Source: Nocardiopsis mwathae (GTDB taxonomy: Bacteria; Actinomycetota; Actinomycetes; Streptosporangiales; Streptosporangiaceae). From it: a DNA stretch of 64,000 nucleotides. Location: positions 5,332,001 through 5,396,000 of the forward strand of contig NZ_JACHDS010000001.1 in the NCBI RefSeq assembly GCF_014201195.1, written 5' to 3'. The translations under genes were made by a program, and so were the position numbers. The notes under the pieces are model-generated. The model was not told where the DNA came from. It was given only the letters and a program-made list of their open reading frames with translations, and searched no databases. Positions 46,694 to 57,541 of this stretch are shown piece after piece (position 1 is the stretch's first letter; every line of letters begins with the position of its first letter).

Positions 46694-46882
46694 ATGCACG
46701 TTATACCCGATGTCCTGTTTCGCACGTCCAGCTACACGTCCGGCAACAACTGCGTTGAGGTTGCCGATGTGCCTGGCATGTCTGCCATCCGTGACACCAA
46801 ACGCCGTGAGGACGGAGCGCTGATGTTCCGGTCCGTCGAGTGGCACGCCTTCATGGAGGCGGTCAAGAGCGAGGCACTGTAG
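46694..46882 (+). CDS. DUF397 protein
   Basis: The 62-residue protein carries the family pattern FRTSSYTSGNNCVEVADVPGMSAIRDTKRREDGALMFRSVEWHAFMEAVKSEAL seen in short blocks: an S-Y-S-G-x-x-N-C-V-E-V start, an IRDTK strand and a terminal W-x-x-F helix. DUF397 proteins partner with XRE/DUF5753 regulators and may modulate DNA binding, like a non-toxic antitoxin pair. The ATG has AGGAAAG 6 bases upstream. It is co-transcribed with the XRE gene and followed by a terminator. Confidence 0.93.
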   Translation: MHVIPDVLFRTSSYTSGNNCVEVADVPGMSAIRDTKRREDGALMFRSVEWHAFMEAVKSEAL

Positions 46883-46895
46883 CCGACAACAGCAA

Positions 46896-46925
46896 GGAGC
46901 CCCCGGTGGTACCACCGGGGGCTCC
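46896..46925 (+). terminator. Terminator of the XRE/DUF397 operon
   Basis: A perfect 30-base palindrome (GGAGCCCCCGGTGGT and its complement) starts 13 bases after the DUF397 stop and forms a tight hairpin. Confidence 0.8.
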
Positions 46926-47074
46926 GCACTCTAACCCGCAAGCGAGCCTACAGTCCGTCCGCCGCGCTCACCAGAACCTCGCCCGCGAAGCCCACAGTCG
47001 GAGAGAACCCCAAGAGGACGCGATATCCACAGGCCGGCCAAGCCGAATGGCCTGCGGACCGCGGAACGCCCACC

Positions 47075-48049
47075 GTGGAGGGCATGAGGCCTATCGACGC
47101 AGCGCTCCGGCTCGCCCACGACCAGTACGGCGTGATCCGGACCCGCCAGGCGCGGGAGTTGGGGGTGAGCTGCTCCGTCATCGACCGGTTGGTCCGACAG
47201 GGCCACTGGAAGCGCGTCCACCACGGGGTCAGCATCATCAAGGCCCGCCTACCGCCCGAGGCCGGCACCCCCGCCGGCCTTCCGCGCCTCCTCCTGCCCC
47301 GGCTCACCGCCGCGCTCCTCGCCGTCGGGCCCACCGCGGTCATCGCCGGGACTTCGGCCGCCCGCCTGTGGGGACTACAGGGCCTGCCACGCTGGCGCTG
47401 GGACGACCCCGTCCACGTCATCGTGCCGCCGAGGCACGCCTCACGGACGACGCGCGGGGTCGTGCAGCACACCTGGGAGACCGCCCCGGACGAGACCACG
47501 ATCCACCACGGCCTGGAGGTGACCACCCCTGGCCGGACCCTGCGCGACACCGTCTTACAGGCGGACCGGCCCTGCGCGGTCTCGCTGATCGACTCCGCGC
47601 TCAACCAGGGATTGGTCGAGGTCGTCGACCTGGAGCGGCTGGCAGCGGCGAACCGTAGCCGCAGGGGCAGCCGCCGCACCCGCTCGTGGTGGCGCCAAGC
47701 CGACTCCCGCGCCCAGAGCACCTTCGAGACCCGGGTGCGGCTGGTCTGCACCGACGGCGGCCTTCCCCCGGACGAACTCCAGCACTCCTTCTTCACACCG
47801 GACGGAGTCTTCGCCGGGCGGGTGGACATGTACTGGCGGGCACGCCGACTCGCCGTCGAGTGCGACGGACGGGAACCGCACGGCCGCCCCGAGGTACTGG
47901 CCGACGACCGCAGAAGGCAGAACAGGCTGACGCTGGTCCGGCCGCGCATCCAGCTGATCCGGCTCACCTGGGACGACCTCCGGTACCCGGACTACATCCT
48001 CGACTGCGTCCGCTCGGCCCCCGTCCTGCGCGATGACCATGGGAAGTAA
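47075..48049 (+). CDS. AbiEi-antitoxin-like winged-helix protein with DUF559/Vsr-like C-terminal domain
   Basis: The 324-residue protein begins with a winged-helix segment like the type IV AbiEi antitoxin N-terminus (QYGVIRTRQARELGVSCSVIDRLVRQGHWKRVHHGVSII), a central beta region, and a C-terminal endonuclease-like fold (GRVDMYWRARRLAVECDGREPHGRPEVLADDRRRQNRLTL). In that part Asp, Glu and downstream basic residues resemble the PD-(D/E)xK core. Such proteins are common and uncharacterised in actinobacteria, and no AbiEii toxin gene is next to it. The start is GTG 47075, with an ATG at 47084 possible. Confidence 0.75.
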   Translation: MEGMRPIDAALRLAHDQYGVIRTRQARELGVSCSVIDRLVRQGHWKRVHHGVSIIKARLPPEAGTPAGLPRLLLPRLTAALLAVGPTAVIAGTSAARLWGLQGLPRWRWDDPVHVIVPPRHASRTTRGVVQHTWETAPDETTIHHGLEVTTPGRTLRDTVLQADRPCAVSLIDSALNQGLVEVVDLERLAAANRSRRGSRRTRSWWRQADSRAQSTFETRVRLVCTDGGLPPDELQHSFFTPDGVFAGRVDMYWRARRLAVECDGREPHGRPEVLADDRRRQNRLTLVRPRIQLIRLTWDDLRYPDYILDCVRSAPVLRDDHGK

Positions 48050-48221
48050 TCCGGCGAAATGGGCGCAGTCGGATGTAATCCCATGATCACCGCTGGGGAA
48101 TTGTGGCCAGGGCGCCTGGGCGGCTTCCGGATCGCGTTTTCCCGGCCCCGCCCCCGGTCCGGTGCGGCGATCGGTGCCCTGTCGCCCGCCGTCCCGCCGG
48201 CATCGCGCAGACCCGGGTCCA

Positions 48222-49424
48222 TCACGAGGCCACCTCGTGCGCGCCCCCGCGGCCGAGTGTGTGGGTCCTATGGCCGAACCAGGCGGTCACCAGCACCATG
48301 ATGAAGAGCAGGATCGGCAGGAGGCGGAACGCATCGGACAGCGACTCACTGCCGACCGCGCCGATCACCAGCGGCGCCAGAACGAAGGCCCCGTAACCCG
48401 CGGTGGTGAGTCGCGCAGTGGCCCGTTCGACGCCGTTCGCGCGGCTGCGGCCCATGACCGAATAGCCGATGGGTGCTGCCGGAGCCAGGCCGATCCCGAT
48501 GAGCAGCATCCCCACCGCGCTTGCCCATGCTGCCCCGACCCCGACCAGGACGATCGCGCCCGTCAACACGATCCCGAGCCCGATCAGCAGCGTCTTCCAG
48601 TCGCCGAGCCGCCTTATGGCGGGAGTGGCGGCCGCGCGGCCGACCGCCGACGCAAGGTAGAGCGACGCGAGACCGAGGGCGCTCTGCGCCGCCCCCTGAC
48701 CGGGCAGCTGGTCGATGAACAGCGCCGCGAACCCCTCCAACGCGGCGTCGACCGTGAACGCCCCGCACACGATGACGAACGCGAACACCGACGCCGCGGT
48801 CACGAGCCTCGTCAGGTCGCGACTCGCGCAGGGGCGCTCGCTTGTGGGCGTGTCGATGGTGGGGCGGTCCGCGACGGGCAGCCGCAGCGCCGCGATCGCG
48901 CCCGCGATACAGGCGAGGCCCGCCGCCCAGAACGACGGCGCGAAGCCGGTCTCGCCGTTGAGCAGGTACGCGAGTACCGCCGCGCTTGCGGCCGCGGCGC
49001 TGAACACGGCGTGCAGCTTCGACAGCAGGGTCCTGCCGCTCCTGTGTTCTTCGAGGCTGCCCGCGGCATTGGCCGCCACGTCGAACATCCCCAGCCCCAC
49101 ACCGGTGACCATGGCACCGATGGTGAACGTGATGAACGAGTCCAGCAGCGGCATGACGAGGAAGCCGAATCCGCTGGCGGCGGCGCCGAGGGCGAGGGTG
49201 AGCCGGACCGTGATCCGCTCGGCGATCCGGCCGGAGACGGTCGTGGCGGCGATGCCCGCACCGGCCATACAGGCCAGGGTGATGCCGATCCGGCCGACAT
49301 CGAGGTCGAGCTCGTCGACGACCGCGGGTAGGGAGAGGGCCCAGGCTCCGACCTGGAAGCCCATGGCCCCGAAGGCGAGGACGAGCACCGTCGCCGCCCG
49401 CCTGCGGAGTCGCGTGGTCGACAT
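48222..49424 (-). CDS. MFS transporter (YbjJ-like)
   Basis: This 400-residue protein has 12 predicted membrane helices and the short loops of a major-facilitator transporter (FQVGAWALSLPAVVDELDLDVGRIGITLACMAGAGIAA, SGRIAERITVRLTL, GMFDVAANAAGSLEEHR). It resembles the YbjJ/FucP-like group; substrate unknown. The ATG at 49424 follows AGAGGGG. It is convergent with the AbiEi-like gene, and 48050-48221 contains no gene. Confidence 0.88.
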   Translation of the reverse strand: MSTTRLRRRAATVLVLAFGAMGFQVGAWALSLPAVVDELDLDVGRIGITLACMAGAGIAATTVSGRIAERITVRLTLALGAAASGFGFLVMPLLDSFITFTIGAMVTGVGLGMFDVAANAAGSLEEHRSGRTLLSKLHAVFSAAAASAAVLAYLLNGETGFAPSFWAAGLACIAGAIAALRLPVADRPTIDTPTSERPCASRDLTRLVTAASVFAFVIVCGAFTVDAALEGFAALFIDQLPGQGAAQSALGLASLYLASAVGRAAATPAIRRLGDWKTLLIGLGIVLTGAIVLVGVGAAWASAVGMLLIGIGLAPAAPIGYSVMGRSRANGVERATARLTTAGYGAFVLAPLVIGAVGSESLSDAFRLLPILLFIMVLVTAWFGHRTHTLGRGGAHEVAS

Positions 49425-49639
49425 ATCCCCTCTGGGCACCTTCGACCCGGGTGGCCCGCACGCGAGGGCGCGGCCGGGTGAAGGCGTGGCGCCGCTGCGG
49501 CGGCCACTGCTCGCCTGATGACGACCACCGAACGGTACCGACAGGTCGGCTCGGGGTGAACGCGCTGGAGTGGCCGATTTCGGCCAGGGTGGTGTTCGCG
49601 CGGATCGGGGGCTGGGGTCGAGGGTGACGCTGGGCGTGC

Positions 49640-49867
49640 TCAGCCGGTCGTCTCGGCCCCGGCGAGGACTGCGGTGCTCAGAACCCGGCTGGCGCCGAGG
49701 ACCTCGATGCCGAGGAGGTGGCCCTCGGCGTCGAAGTCGAGGATGATCTCGCCCTCCGGGTGAGGGGTGGGGATGGAGTGCTCCTGCGACGCCGCCTCGC
49801 CGTCGGCGATGGTGTCGACGACGGAGATGTAGGCGGCGTCGGCGTCCGCGTCGTAGGTGATGTTCAT
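49640..49867 (-). CDS. DUF2283 protein
   Basis: This 75-residue protein has the DUF2283 pattern MNITYDADADAAYISVVD, then EIILDFDAEGHLLGIEVLGASRVL. Family members are small beta-rich proteins of unknown function, often near toxin-antitoxin or mobile loci. The ATG at 49867 has GAGGAAAGG 7 bases upstream. It stands alone between the MFS gene and the SWIM-domain gene. Confidence 0.88.
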   Translation of the reverse strand: MNITYDADADAAYISVVDTIADGEAASQEHSIPTPHPEGEIILDFDAEGHLLGIEVLGASRVLSTAVLAGAETTG

Positions 49868-49940
49868 GCCAGGCCTTTCCTCGATCGATGCCGAACCGCA
49901 GACCGCGCGGCACGGCCCAGGCGCCCGCGCTTCCATGGCG

Positions 49941-50701
49941 TCAGCTCGTGCGGGTGTCGTCATCTTCCGTTTCCGCTGCGACCATGGCGTCGTACACGGG
50001 CGAAAGCGCACGCTGCAGTGCCGGGATCCCGTCCGCCCAGTGCTCCAGGGGGGCGAACGGCCGCGGCGGCCCGGGGAGTGGGACCGGGTCGGTGGCCGCC
50101 CAGAAGTCGGTGACGCGGTCGGCCAGCGGCGCCGCCTCGATCTCCAGTGCGCCGCGGGGGCGGTCGGCGCCGCTGCCGAACGCCTCCAGCGCCGCCACCA
50201 GCTCGTCCCACACGCATCCCCGCCATGCCAGGAACGCCGCGGGGTTCGAGTCGAAGAAGTCCGCCATCGCGTACAGCACGGCCGCCGCGTGCTTGCAGGG
50301 GTAACCCCAGTCCGGGCAGGAGCACGACGGCGTCATCTCCCCGAGGACCGGGAACAACTCCACGCCTGCGGCGGCGAACGCCTCCTCCACCTCCACCGGG
50401 AGCTCGCCCTCCTCCAGCCGACGCACCGCCTCGGCGGCGCCGGGGGATTCGGCCAGCGCCTCGGCGACCCGCTCCCACACCTCGAATTCGACCGGCTCGC
50501 AGTGGACCGTGACACGGTACGGCGTCGCCCGCGAGCCGCTCACGCGCGCCCGGGCCAGCCCCGGTTCCAGGTCGATGCGCTGCACCGACCCGTTGCGGGC
50601 GTACGTGCGCCCGCGCGAGAACCTGCCGGGGTCGCCGAAGGACGCGAAGCCCCGCACGAACCCGTGCCCCCACCACGTGTCGCCGACCGGCCCGCGCGCC
50701 C

Positions 50702-50705
<4 letters not shown>
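49941..50705 (-). CDS. SWIM zinc-finger protein
   Basis: The 254-residue protein contains the zinc-binding SWIM motif CxCx(n)CxH as CSCPDWGYPCKHAAAVLY, near residues 127-138, flanked by GDPGRFSRGRTYARNGSV at the N-terminus. SWIM domains bind DNA or proteins. It overlaps the SNF2 helicase gene (ATGA), and such pairs are conserved in actinobacteria, so the two proteins probably act together in chromatin or DNA-repair work. The exact function is unknown. Confidence 0.9.
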
Positions 50706-53956
<3,251 letters not shown>

Positions 53957-54079
53957 GGTGCCGTCTGGTGGAAGGAAGTGCGACGGGTTCGATGGGGTTC
54001 GGTGATTGGGTACGTGGCCGAACGAAGCGGTCATGATCGCGTCATTCGGCCGCCCCGGGGCTCGTCGCCCACCGGATCC

Positions 54080-54147
54080 TCCGATGATCTCGGGGATATC
54101 GGGGTCCGACGCGCGATCTCACCCCGACTGTCCCCGAGATCAACGGA
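54080..54147. repeat. Imperfect palindrome (family member) overlapping the cydB end
   Basis: Arms 54080-54105 and 54121-54147 pair with two to three mismatches and one bulge. The right arm carries the family motif in its complement (TCCGTTGATCTCGG) and supplies the cydB stop codon in CCCTTCCGTTGA, exactly as at 17256. The inner sequence differs from other copies. Confidence 0.75.
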
Positions 54148-55153
54148 AGGGCGGGACGGAGGCGGGAGTAAGGGGAGACGCGAAGAAGCCCTGCTCGCTG
54201 GCCGGGCGGCGCAGCATGCGGTAGAGGGCTGTCTGGCCGACGAGCATGAGTGGGAGGAGGGGGAGGACCGCCGTGCCGATCAGGTGCAGCGTGCCGGGGG
54301 GCGCGGCGGCCAGCGGGAGATCGAGAGCCAGGCCGACCAGCACGGGGACCGTGCCGATGGCCAGGGCTGAGGTGTGGCGGGACAGGTGCGGTCCCGACAG
54401 GCCGGACGTGGCCGCGAGGGCTCCCGCGATGGCGGTGGTGATGGCGGCCGCCGCGAGCGGCCGGTCCACCGTTATCGGGTCGGCGGTGGGAAGCAGTGCC
54501 GGTGCCACCGCGAGGACGAACGCGACGGCGACCGCGCCGAGGCCGATCCGGGCCAGGGGGCGGGTGAGGCGGGCGGCTTCGTCGGCGCTCGTGGCCGTGT
54601 CGGCGCTGGACACCGGCCCCGAGGAGTCGGCGTGCGGCGGCACCAGTCGTCCGGCGCCGAAGGCGGCACCCCGGAGCAGGAACAGCACGGTCACCGCGAC
54701 CGCGCAGGCCAGGGCGACCGGCGACAGCGGGTCGCCGCCGGAGAGCAGGCCGCCGAGGACCAACCCCCAGGTCGTTGCCAGGACCCAGCTCCCGGCGGTG
54801 ACCGCCGTGTCGCAGGCGGCCCGCCAACCGGGGGCGTCCAGCCGGGCCCGGAACCACAGCCCCGCGTCGCGGAACAGCCACCCGGCCAGCAGTGCGCTGA
54901 AGACCGCCCACAGCCCGCCGCCGAACAGCAGACCCTTCAGCGCGGGGAAGAGCCCGGCCACGACGCCGACCGCGGCCACGAGCCACACCTCGGTGCCGAG
55001 GAAGTAGGGCGCGATCGCCGACACCAGGCGGCGCCGCTCCGCCGGGGTCCGGGTGAGGTAGGGCACGAGCATGCCCAGGCCGATGTCGCACCCGGCGAGG
55101 ACGAAGTACCCGACGGCCAGGCAGGACAGGAGAAGGACGGGGACGGTTTCCAT
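54140..55153 (-). CDS. cydB: Cytochrome bd oxidase subunit II
   Basis: The 337-residue membrane protein has about nine helices and the CydB start pattern LLLSCLAVGYFVLAGCDIGLGMLVPYL followed by a conserved APYFLGTEVWLVA. CydB supports assembly and quinol oxidation by the bd-type terminal oxidase. It begins 49 bases past the cydA stop, so they form an operon. The sequence is fairly divergent, with a soluble loop around residues 170-195. The genes for the CydCD assembly transporter are not in the window. Confidence 0.9.
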   Translation of the reverse strand: METVPVLLLSCLAVGYFVLAGCDIGLGMLVPYLTRTPAERRRLVSAIAPYFLGTEVWLVAAVGVVAGLFPALKGLLFGGGLWAVFSALLAGWLFRDAGLWFRARLDAPGWRAACDTAVTAGSWVLATTWGLVLGGLLSGGDPLSPVALACAVAVTVLFLLRGAAFGAGRLVPPHADSSGPVSSADTATSADEAARLTRPLARIGLGAVAVAFVLAVAPALLPTADPITVDRPLAAAAITTAIAGALAATSGLSGPHLSRHTSALAIGTVPVLVGLALDLPLAAAPPGTLHLIGTAVLPLLPLMLVGQTALYRMLRRPASEQGFFASPLTPASVPPFR

Positions 55154-55202
55154 GCGGGCTCCTGGAGGCTGGAGGCGGACTCGGTGCGGGGCGGAGCGGC
55201 GG

Positions 55203-56465
55203 TCACAGCGACGGGGGCCGGACCCGGTCGGGGCCCTCGTCGGGCGCGGACAGGTCGGGGGAGGCCAGGGGGCTCGCGTCGGGGCCGCGCCGGGCGAAGC
55301 GGATCAGCAGCGCGGCGGTGACCGTCCCCAGCAGGGCGACGGCGAGGGTGAAGAAGGCGAAGGACACCCCGGCCATGAGCGGCGGCATCTCGGTCACGGC
55401 GTCCGCGGTGGCCAGGTGGTGGCGCACGACCCACGGCTGGCGTTCCGTCTCGCGGAAGACCCACCCGCCCACGCTCGCGGCGTAGGGCAGCACGGGTACG
55501 ACGGCGAGCAGCCGCAGGTGCCAGCGCCACCGGTCGAGCCGCCCGACCAGCCACACCACCGCCGCGAGCGCGCCGACGCAGAACAGCAGGGCCCAGGCCA
55601 GCATCATCAGGGCCAGCCCCAGGCCGCCGAAGACCTGGGCGGCACCCGCACCCCCGTCCGCGTACCCCTGCTCGATGGCCGCGATCTCGGCCGCGGTGTA
55701 GGTGGCCCCGCTGGTCGGGGGGTCCCGGCGGAACAGCGCGAACTGCGACCCGCCGCTGATCAGCGTGGGGATCAGGCCGGCGAGCAGGAGCGCCACCCCG
55801 TGCCGCACCCCGCGCCGGTACATCCCGTCGGGGTCGTCGCCGCGGCGCAGGTGGTGGGCGCTGACCGCCGCGACGACGGCGCCGCCCACCAGCATCGTCG
55901 ACGTCACCACGTGGGCGAACGCCAGCAGCGCGGACGGGTTGGCCAGCAGCGCCCCCACGTCGTCGATGACCGCCGTGCCGTCCTCGATAGCGAAGCCCGC
56001 GGGCCACTTCAAGAATCCGTTGGCGACGAGGACCCAATAGGCGGAGGCGTAGGCCGTGGCGGTGACGACGAGGAAGCAGCCCCAGTGCGCCCACCGGCCC
56101 ATCCGGTCCCACCCGAAGATCCACAGGCCGAGGAAGGTCGACTCGACGAAGAACGCCGCCATGGACTCCACGGCCAGCAGCGCCCCGAACGTGTAGCCGA
56201 ACATGGTGCCCAGGCCGGACCAGTTGAGCGCCAACTGCAACTCCATGACCAGCCCGGACAGCACGCCCATCGCATAGTTCAGCACGTAGAGCCCACCCCA
56301 GAACCGCACCGCGCGCATCCGCGCCGCGTCGCGCCTCAGGGTCGCGCTGAGCTGGCAGAACAGTACGTAGGGCGCCAGGCCCAGAGTGAACGCGACGAAC
56401 ATGTAGTGCGTCGCGGCGGTCAGCGCGAACTGCAGCCGCGCGAGCAGAAGCGGGTCGTCGAACAT
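55203..56465 (-). CDS. cydA: Cytochrome bd oxidase subunit I
   Basis: CydA holds haems b558, b595 and d and reduces oxygen with quinol electrons without pumping protons. The 420-residue protein starts with LLLARLQFALTAATHYMFVAFTLG (haem-ligand His). It has a MELQLALNWSGLGTMFGYTFGALLAVESM segment and a short Q-loop with GWVFRETERQPWVVRH, so it is of the short-Q-loop type. It precedes cydB. The 296 bases upstream contain only a weak GC-rich inverted repeat. A low-oxygen regulator site was not recognised. Confidence 0.94.
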   Translation of the reverse strand: MFDDPLLLARLQFALTAATHYMFVAFTLGLAPYVLFCQLSATLRRDAARMRAVRFWGGLYVLNYAMGVLSGLVMELQLALNWSGLGTMFGYTFGALLAVESMAAFFVESTFLGLWIFGWDRMGRWAHWGCFLVVTATAYASAYWVLVANGFLKWPAGFAIEDGTAVIDDVGALLANPSALLAFAHVVTSTMLVGGAVVAAVSAHHLRRGDDPDGMYRRGVRHGVALLLAGLIPTLISGGSQFALFRRDPPTSGATYTAAEIAAIEQGYADGGAGAAQVFGGLGLALMMLAWALLFCVGALAAVVWLVGRLDRWRWHLRLLAVVPVLPYAASVGGWVFRETERQPWVVRHHLATADAVTEMPPLMAGVSFAFFTLAVALLGTVTAALLIRFARRGPDASPLASPDLSAPDEGPDRVRPPSL

Positions 56466-56761
56466 GGTCGCGGCAGGCCCTCACCGGTCGGGGAACATCC
56501 GCAGGCCATGCTCGGCCGGAGGCCGCCTCCCGGGAATCGCCCCTGAGCAGGCTTCCGGCCTACACCCCCGGGAGACGCCGGAAGGCCGGGCCTACGCCCC
56601 GCGATGTAGTGGGTGGGTGCCGCCACGACCACTGTTGTCGGCCCCGGCGCCGACAGGGGTCCGCGCGGTGGGGAGATTCCGACGTTGCCGCTCTCCGGTG
56701 GAGGCCCGGTCAGCTGCCTGCTCGCGGCCCCGAGCCGCGATCGTGTGCAGGTGGGTGTGGA

Positions 56762-57142
56762 TCAGGCCGGAACCGGCTGCGGGCTTTCCTGCAGCGGGGC
56801 GGCTTCGATGATCGATTCGAGGAGCGCGCGCGACGACTGTAGGTCGTCGATCTTGGTGGTCATCGTGTCCCGGGCCGCCGAGAGCTCGGTGACCATCTCC
56901 GCGCAGGTCGGCACGGGAGTGTCCGAGTCTCCTCGGAAGCAGTGCAGAACCTGCGCGATGAGTTCCGTGTTCAACCCCGCCGCGATCAGGGTCCGGATGC
57001 GGTGGACGACCTTGATGTCGGCCTCGGTGTAGTCGCGGTACCCGCTGGGGCGCCGTAGTGGCGACAGCAGGCCCTGTTCCTCGTAGTAGAGCAGGGAGCG
57101 CACGCTGACGCCGGTCCGGTGGGAAAGTTCGCCGATACGCAT
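56762..57142 (-). CDS. MerR-family transcription regulator
   Basis: The 126-residue protein has a MerR N-terminal winged helix (MRIGELSHRTGVSVRSLLYYEEQGLLSPLRRPSGYRDY), a coiled-coil dimer region and a short C-terminal tail. It lacks conserved metal-binding cysteines apart from Cys residues in LHCF and PTC, so a drug or redox sensor is more likely than a metal one. The ATG at 57142 has GGGAGG 7 bases upstream. It faces a truncated MFS multidrug-transporter gene, presumably its former target. Confidence 0.92.
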   Translation of the reverse strand: MRIGELSHRTGVSVRSLLYYEEQGLLSPLRRPSGYRDYTEADIKVVHRIRTLIAAGLNTELIAQVLHCFRGDSDTPVPTCAEMVTELSAARDTMTTKIDDLQSSRALLESIIEAAPLQESPQPVPA

Positions 57143-57161
57143 GTGATCCGCCTCCCGGCAC

Positions 57162-57190
57162 TTGACTCTCACGTCGATGTCAGAGTTCAC
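57162..57190. promoter_or_regulatory. Candidate MerR operator
   Basis: ACTCTCAC (57165-57172) and GTCAGAGT (57179-57186) form a dyad with one mismatch, overlapping TTGACT (57162-57167), between merR and the MFS remnant. The layout fits MerR operators placed inside a long-spaced promoter, but the -10 is poor on both strands. Confidence 0.4.
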
Positions 57191-57295
57191 GGTCCTTCCG
57201 CGGACCGGGCGCGAGGCGCACCCCGGCCCGGCGGGGCCGGGTGCGGGCGTGTGTCACGTCGTCCCCTGGTGAACGACGTGGAGGAGGAAACGACC

Positions 57296-57520
57296 GTGGA
57301 GAAGACGACGCCAGGGCGTGCCGGGCGGCGCGCATGGATCGGGCTGGGGGTGCTCGCCCTGCCCACGATGGTGCTGTCGATGGATCTGACGGTGCTGCAC
57401 CTTGCGGCGCCGACGCTGAGCGCGGACCTGAACCCCTCCGGCAGCCAGCTGCTGTGGATTCTGGACATCTACGGATTCATGGTCGCGGGCTTCCTGCCGG
57501 TCATGGGCAACCTCGGGGCC
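57296..57520 (+). pseudogene. 5' fragment of a DHA2-type MFS multidrug transporter
   Basis: A GTG at 57296 with a strong GGAGGAGG site opens a frame encoding about 75 residues of a typical MFS exporter start (GRRAWIGLGVLALPTMVLSMDLTVLHLAAPTLSAD, then LLWILDIYGFMVAGFLPVMGNLG). At the point where GDRxGRR should follow, homology stops. The frame continues only as antisense of the neighbouring WGR gene. The remainder of about 400 residues is missing, so a deletion or rearrangement removed it. Confidence 0.75.
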
Positions 57521-57541
57521 CGTGGGCCCAGCGTCAGAGGG

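Noticed and set aside
46893-46930. Palindrome after the DUF397 gene as another member of the dispersed palindrome family
   Set aside because: It has no CCGTTGATCTCGG-like outer motif and fits an ordinary terminator hairpin.
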